Assembly: GCA_022571175.1 (NCBI GenBank)
Contig: JACZYI010000012.1
Span: forward strand, 1-20,283
Reading direction: 5' to 3'
DNA: 20,283 nt
Source: Pseudomonadota bacterium
Lineage (GTDB): Bacteria > Pseudomonadota > Alphaproteobacteria > Sphingomonadales > SMXR01
A program made the position numbers and the translations under genes. The stretch's first letter is position 1, and the number at the start of each line of letters is the position of its first letter. Positions 15,988-20,283 of this stretch are shown here, piece after piece. Under the pieces are notes generated by a model, which ran no database searches, was not told the DNA's origin, and saw only the letters and a list, made by a program, of their open reading frames with translations.

Positions 15988-18015
15988 TTATTCGTCCTTG
16001 AACAGGGCTCCGAAAAGGGCGTAATTCACTTTGGCTGAATCCGTTATAGCCTTTAAATCTGCATCCAGACAGGCGTGCTGAATGAATTTTTTGAACTCGC
16101 CCGCATGTTCTTCATCGAGCGAGCCATGAGACCCTAAAAAGTGAAAACCCTGGCCATCGGTTATGCCCAGTCGTTTGGCAACCATAGCTGCCACCCGGCT
16201 TGAATAATTAGCAGAAATTTCTTCCAAAACATGAACCATACCCATCACAGACCACGGGTTTTGGTTTCCAGCCATATAGTAATTATGGCCGATCATGGCT
16301 CGGACCGGCACTTCCGGCGTGGAGATCTTGACTGCTTCCGGATCACCCCCAATAGCGGCGATATCTTCCAATACCCACATTTCATGCCCCTTTTCGTCGG
16401 CGATGCTTTCGTAAAGGGCATAACGCAATTCGCGATTTTCATCGCCACAGCGTGCGGCCGCCGTGGCCATGGTCGGGCAAAAATGCCAAACCACATGATA
16501 AAGCTGTTCCAGGAAGCGGAGGTAATCTTCCCGGGACAATCCTTCCGACAGCATGCGCTCAACACCGGGCTGAAGGGTTGCTGCTGCTCTGGCTTCGGCC
16601 ACTTCTTCCATGAAACGTGTGTAAATGATGGTGTCATCTCCACGCAATCCAGCGGGTTTCATGCTCCTGACCCTGGGTTTCACGGTTTTTGGTGCGGGTT
16701 CTTCGGCCTCTGATTTATCAGGGGAAGGTCTTACATTATCCTGGGAAGACAATTGGGCAGTCCTTTCACTACTCTTACTTTCACCGGTGCTGTTCTCACT
16801 CTCACCAGTATAACTCACATCATTATCGCTCTCACCAAACTTTTCATTACTCAGATTCTTGGGGTTCGTTGGCGATAGCTTCCGGGCATCCGAGCCTGGG
16901 CTAAAATCAAAATTCACAATTGAAGAGGCTTCTTTCCCAAGCAGGGAGTCCTTGACGGTTTTTGCGGCAACCGTCCAGTCACCAGAATTGACAGTTGGAT
17001 CCAGCGAACGGCTTGCTTCAAGTTCAGCAGTTTCTTGTTGGATTTTTTCTACCCGTTTCATCTGAGCATTGGCCAGTCGGCGCATTTTCTTGATGTCTCG
17101 CTCTGTCAGATCCATCGCCACATCCACCCAGCGCTCTGCGATCCGATACATTTCCTGCGATGAGACTGGATTTATGCGACGCCGGGTCTCGAAAAGCGCC
17201 TGATGGGCATTGAATTTTGTCTTGTTTCTTCGCAGGTAGGTGTCGAGCTCTTTTTCGCCATCCCCGTCCGGGGCAAGTATATCAATAAGTCCCAAATCAT
17301 AAAGTTGTTCAGCCCGTAAAATGCGTCCGCTGAAAATCAAGTCATCGGCTGCTTTAGATCCTGCGCGACGAGCCACAAAGCTATAGGCCCCCATACCCGG
17401 AAACAGTCCAAATAAAATTTCGGGAAACCCGAACTGAGCACTCCTCTCGGCAATGATAATGTCATTTGAAAGCGCGGACTCCAATCCGCCACCAAGCGCA
17501 TCCCCCTGCACCAGGGCGATGGTTAAAATGGGCAAATCCAGATTAGTGTAATTGGCAAAACATATGTCTACACAGGCGCGGGCATAGGATTCCAAACCAG
17601 CACGATCACGCTCATTAAGCAATTCCACGAAATGAATAAGGTCGCCACCCAGATTGAAAATATTTTTCTTTTTTGATGCCCAAATCATATATTTGATGGG
17701 CATTCCTTCGGGACCGGCAGAGAGAAAAGCTTCTCTCGTGCATTTTTGCACGGCTTTGATATTGTCTATAAGGGCCTGTGTGAAATTGGGGCGCAAGGTA
17801 TGGCGTTTCAGGCACCAGAGAGCGCCATAATGCGGATCAAATTCCAGGTCCAGTTCTGGCAAAGAAAGGTCCCGAAAACTATCAAGGGAATCCGGAACAT
17901 GCAAATTTTCATCTATGGACGGCTCCGGGAACTTCAGAACACTGCCATGACGTGTCTCCACACCACCAACAACAGGGCTTCTCGCAACTTTTGCGAGAGA
18001 TATTCGCGACAACAT
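15988..18015 (-). CDS. RpfF-like DSF synthase fused to a heme-oxygenase-like diiron oxidase domain
   Basis: A 675-residue two-domain protein. Residues about 55-300 are a crotonase of the RpfF type, the enzyme that dehydrates 3-hydroxyacyl-ACP and releases a cis-2-unsaturated fatty acid (DSF). N-L-G-G-D-L forms the oxyanion region, A-L-V-Q-G-D-A-L-G-G-G-L-E carries E179, and F-P-E carries E199. Their 20-residue spacing equals that of the catalytic E141/E161 of Xanthomonas RpfF; L-F-P-G-M-G-A-Y-S-F is also typical of RpfF. A helical, charged stretch (about 303-336, probable coiled coil) and a Ser/Glu-rich linker with three G-E-S repeats (about 365-460) lead to a C-terminal domain (461-675) of the iron-containing redox/HDO fold. 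Candidate metal ligands there are E503, E541-x2-H544, E598 or E599, and H630-x3-D634-x2-H637. RpfF enzymes are normally about 290 residues and free-standing. The start follows GGGGGAAG by 4 bases. A perfect 8-base hairpin lies in codons 6-12. Domain calls are firm; the chemistry of the second domain is unknown. Confidence 0.88.
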   Translation of the reverse strand: MLSRISLAKVARSPVVGGVETRHGSVLKFPEPSIDENLHVPDSLDSFRDLSLPELDLEFDPHYGALWCLKRHTLRPNFTQALIDNIKAVQKCTREAFLSAGPEGMPIKYMIWASKKKNIFNLGGDLIHFVELLNERDRAGLESYARACVDICFANYTNLDLPILTIALVQGDALGGGLESALSNDIIIAERSAQFGFPEILFGLFPGMGAYSFVARRAGSKAADDLIFSGRILRAEQLYDLGLIDILAPDGDGEKELDTYLRRNKTKFNAHQALFETRRRINPVSSQEMYRIAERWVDVAMDLTERDIKKMRRLANAQMKRVEKIQQETAELEASRSLDPTVNSGDWTVAAKTVKDSLLGKEASSIVNFDFSPGSDARKLSPTNPKNLSNEKFGESDNDVSYTGESENSTGESKSSERTAQLSSQDNVRPSPDKSEAEEPAPKTVKPRVRSMKPAGLRGDDTIIYTRFMEEVAEARAAATLQPGVERMLSEGLSREDYLRFLEQLYHVVWHFCPTMATAAARCGDENRELRYALYESIADEKGHEMWVLEDIAAIGGDPEAVKISTPEVPVRAMIGHNYYMAGNQNPWSVMGMVHVLEEISANYSSRVAAMVAKRLGITDGQGFHFLGSHGSLDEEHAGEFKKFIQHACLDADLKAITDSAKVNYALFGALFKDE

Positions 18016-18279
18016 AACACTTCCCCCATCGACTTCTTACGAATCAATGCTGCCTATTTTTAATATCTGGCACCTCATGAATCGTATACTGAGTACCGGT
18101 TAATCCACTTTGTTAACGATACCCGTTTACCTATTGTTAACTATATAGTATTTAAGCTGCTTGGACTAGCTATGTTTCGGGAGTCATTGATAAATTTACT
18201 CGCTTCTGATCACAGAGCGTTCCCTCGAATCCAAGGTTGACCGATTTTTAGAGTAATTCGAGAAAGGGAGCCGATAGAT
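18016..18279. promoter_or_regulatory. Divergent promoter region between the fusion gene and the sensor kinase gene
   Basis: A 264-base AT-rich gap that must drive both directions. It contains two identical TTGTTAAC sequences (18110-18117 and 18134-18141) in direct orientation, 24 bases apart, within a cluster of four TTAA sites (18100-18155). Directly after the second copy is a perfect 10-base palindrome ACTATATAGT (18140-18149), which gives a TATAGT -10-like box on either strand. No convincing -35 partner was found. The kinase ribosome-binding site AAAGGGAG lies near 18264-18271. The repeats suggest a bound regulator; which one is unknown. Confidence 0.4.
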
Positions 18280-19893
18280 ATGCCTCGTATCGTAATTCTT
18301 GATGATCGTATTACCAATCGCCGGATTTTGGCGCAACACGCTTCCAAGGTTGGTCCGGATACAGATATTCAGATGTTTTCCAACCCGGTTGTCGCCCTTG
18401 AATATATCAGGGGCGAGACCCCCGATCTGATTATTACAGATTTTCGTATGCCCGAGATGAATGGTGCTGAATTTATCCGTCGTGTGCGTGCCCTGCCCGA
18501 TGGGGAGGAAATTCCCATTATTGTGGTGTCTGTTTACAAGGATCGCGATCACCGTAACGAAGCACTCGAAGCTGGCGCTACCGATTTTTTAATGAGTCCG
18601 GTTGATCCGTTTGAATTCCGGACCCGGGCTAAAAATCTGCTGACTTTGCGGCGACAACAATTATTGTTGAAAGAACGTGCCCTCAATCTGGAGCACAAGC
18701 TCGAGTCCGAAACCAAGCGAAGCTCTAATGCCTTGAGGGAAAGCAAGCGTCAATTGCTGGCCGTGATAGATTCCCTGCCAGCGCTTGTCTATGCCACCGA
18801 CAAGTCGGGTAAATGTCTGTTTATGAACCAGTATGGCGCTGTTATTTGCGGCACTACTCCGGATAAGGCCGTGGGCAGACAAATTTGCAATCTGTTGGGT
18901 GAGGAAAAATGGGAAAAAGAGAATAAACGTGACAAGGAATTATTGAAGGAACGTGCGCTATCCCTGACATATGAAGCGCCGTTCAAGTTACCTGATAAAT
19001 CTGTTCGCACGTTTCTGACCACAAAAACCCTGTTCAGGGACGCAAACACAGACGAAGAACATGTGCTGAGCGTGGCTTTCGACATCACCGACCGAAAGAT
19101 GGTGGAAGAGGAGTTAAAAGCAGCGCGAGATTCTTCCGAAGCGGCCAACCAGGCCAAGACCAAGTTTTTGGCAAATATGAGTCATGATCTCAGGACTCCT
19201 CTGAATGCCATTATCGGGTTTTCGGAGGTCATGGCCAGCCAATCTCTGGGGCCCATTGGAAATACCAGATATCTGGAATATGCTGCGGATATTGAACATA
19301 GCGGGCAGCATCTGTTGGGCGTTATCAGCGATATGCTCGATCTGGCTTGCATAGAAGAAGGCAAGCTGGAATTAACCGAAACCTCTGTTGATATTATACG
19401 AACCATCAGGGATGTGGCGCGGGATATGACGGTAACCGCCAGCGAGCGTAATATTTCAATTGTTTGCCATGTGCCATCTGACCTGCCGCGGTTAATCGCA
19501 GATCATCACAAGATCAAACAAATTTTCGTAAACCTGCTCTCCAATGCTATCAGATTTTCGCCCGATAATGGGGTGGTAGACTTGAAGGCCTGGCTCGATA
19601 AAGACGGCTCAATCGGCATTGAGGTTCGCGATGGCGGCGAAGGCATGACGCCTGACGAAATTGAGGTTGCCAAGTCGCGCTTTGGCCAGGTCTATGACAA
19701 TCCGACCACCAAGAGATATCAGGGCACGGGTCTTGGATTACCTATATCGATAGGATTTGTCGAAGCGCATGGCGGTGAAGTGCGCGTCTTGAGTGAAAAA
19801 AATAACGGAACGCGGATAATTGTCTCTTTTCCACTTGAGCGAACATTGCACGAAAATGATTCACAAAAGGGTGAACGTTTGGCATCTTCCTGA
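18280..19893 (+). CDS. REC-PAS-histidine kinase
   Basis: A 537-residue soluble signalling protein with no membrane segment. Order: receiver (about 1-122) with acidic D8/D9 and phospho-acceptor D54 (I-T-D54-F-R-M-P-E-M-N-G); charged helical linker (123-158); PAS domain (about 157-275) ending in the D-I-T-D-R-K-x-x-E-E-E-L PAC motif; HisKA dimerisation helix with phospho-acceptor H302 in M-S-H-D-L-R-T-P-L-N-A; HATPase_c with N box N422 (N-L-L-S-N-A), G1 D-G-G-E-G-M (451-456) and G2 G-T-G-L-G-L-P (482-488). The receiver is odd: S84 fits the switch Thr/Ser site, but position 106, where CheY-type receivers have the conserved Lys (K109, 52 residues after the Asp), is Ser. A receiver ahead of a kinase suits a phosphorelay or connector role. 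It is divergent from the RpfF-HDO gene and 95 bases before an RpfC-like start, so it probably belongs to the same pathway. Confidence 0.92.
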   Translation: MPRIVILDDRITNRRILAQHASKVGPDTDIQMFSNPVVALEYIRGETPDLIITDFRMPEMNGAEFIRRVRALPDGEEIPIIVVSVYKDRDHRNEALEAGATDFLMSPVDPFEFRTRAKNLLTLRRQQLLLKERALNLEHKLESETKRSSNALRESKRQLLAVIDSLPALVYATDKSGKCLFMNQYGAVICGTTPDKAVGRQICNLLGEEKWEKENKRDKELLKERALSLTYEAPFKLPDKSVRTFLTTKTLFRDANTDEEHVLSVAFDITDRKMVEEELKAARDSSEAANQAKTKFLANMSHDLRTPLNAIIGFSEVMASQSLGPIGNTRYLEYAADIEHSGQHLLGVISDMLDLACIEEGKLELTETSVDIIRTIRDVARDMTVTASERNISIVCHVPSDLPRLIADHHKIKQIFVNLLSNAIRFSPDNGVVDLKAWLDKDGSIGIEVRDGGEGMTPDEIEVAKSRFGQVYDNPTTKRYQGTGLGLPISIGFVEAHGGEVRVLSEKNNGTRIIVSFPLERTLHENDSQKGERLASS

Positions 19894-19988
19894 TACTGCC
19901 TCAAGTCAGCAGGAAAGCCAGCGATGTATTTAAAATGTTATTATTATCAATGGGTTGACGCAATTGATGTGCGAAGGATGATTTATTT

Positions 19989-20283
19989 ATGAAGTCAGAC
20001 ATCATTTTGAGTGAAAAAACCACCTCTGGGTTCGGGCTGCTCCGTGCCGGTGGTGCCGCCATTTATGCCAACGCCTATGAGCGATGGCAACGGGTGAAGG
20101 AAACACACAGAAATGAATTTGGCCAGGGCCTGGTCCGACTGGTCATTGTGTCACTCATACTGGTTTATATGGCCGTCGCTATTGCTCGCGGCTGGTCCAC
20201 ATCAGAAGATCTCTGGATTCCAAGACTTGTGGTGAGCCTGGGCGGGCTCATCGGGCTGGGCATCTTGTTTCATCTTTTCATAA
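19989..20283 (+). CDS. N-terminus of a membrane protein resembling the RpfC input domain (partial)
   Basis: An open frame of 98 codons from ATG 19989 runs off the right edge without a stop, so the gene is incomplete. AAGGA (19974-19978) precedes the ATG by 10 bases. After about 40 residues containing a charged Y-E-R-W-Q-R-V-K-E-T-H-R segment come two hydrophobic helices (G-L-V-R-L-V-I-V-S-L-I-L-V-Y-M and R-L-V-V-S-L-G-G-L-I-G-L-G-I-L-F). The pattern of a polar N-terminus, an R-N-E-F-G-Q-G-L-V-R-L run into TM1, a short loop and TM2 resembles the membrane input region of the RpfC family of hybrid sensor kinases, which detect DSF. The RpfF-like enzyme nearby makes this reading attractive. The kinase part lies outside the window, so the assignment is provisional; another multi-pass sensor is possible. 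Confidence 0.6.
   Translation, partial: MKSDIILSEKTTSGFGLLRAGGAAIYANAYERWQRVKETHRNEFGQGLVRLVIVSLILVYMAVAIARGWSTSEDLWIPRLVVSLGGLIGLGILFHLFI

Noticed and set aside
19955..19983. TTGACG with ATGATT at 17 bases as a promoter for the RpfC-like gene
   Set aside because: The -10 match is poor and transcription would begin at or beyond the start codon, bypassing its ribosome-binding site.

Overview
The window looks like a stretch of chromosome from a Gram-negative, aerobic, probably marine alphaproteobacterium of moderate GC content. This is inferred from the gene content: a CuA/cytochrome c type terminal oxidase with two subunit III genes, a DUF2189 membrane protein, a TolB-propeller amidohydrolase and an rpf-like signalling locus. 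The exact order cannot be fixed by eye. No phage, IS element, CRISPR array or rRNA gene was seen.

Layout. (1) 3-2518, minus strand: a DsbD/ScsB-type membrane thiol-disulfide reductase followed closely by a small NTF2-like protein. (2) 2698-2787: tRNA-Ser(GCT) with an encoded CCA end. (3) 3206-7849, plus strand: a five-gene cytochrome c oxidase operon (subunit II with fused cytochrome c, subunit I, two subunit III-family proteins, subunit IV), followed at 7989 by a DUF2189 integral membrane protein. (4) 9186-12365: an exported 1059-residue protein with a TolB-like propeller and an amidohydrolase domain. (5) 12650-15109: a MacB/FtsX-type ABC permease with no ATPase partner in view. (6) 15048-18015, minus strand: a two-gene unit of a 675-residue fusion protein and a SAM methyltransferase. 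(7) 18280 to the right edge, plus strand, divergent from (6): a REC-PAS-histidine kinase and the start of a membrane protein resembling the input domain of RpfC.

The most interesting region is 15048-20283. The fusion protein joins an RpfF-like crotonase (the enzyme class that makes diffusible signal factor, DSF, fatty acids), with both catalytic glutamates in place at the correct 20-residue spacing, to a C-terminal heme-oxygenase-like diiron oxidase (HDO) domain through a Ser/Glu-rich linker. A methyltransferase is encoded just downstream, and sensor-kinase genes are divergent. I infer a DSF-type signalling locus whose fatty-acid product may be oxidised, and perhaps methylated, before it is sensed. 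This is a hypothesis from gene content, not a demonstrated pathway.

Other points: the middle third of coxA (about 5150-5760) has strikingly different codon usage from its flanks. The REC domain of the kinase has Ser where the conserved Lys should be. A 37-base near-perfect palindrome precedes the permease gene, and its core half-sites and spacing (GACAG-N3-CTGTC) recur over the presumed -35 box of the tRNA gene.
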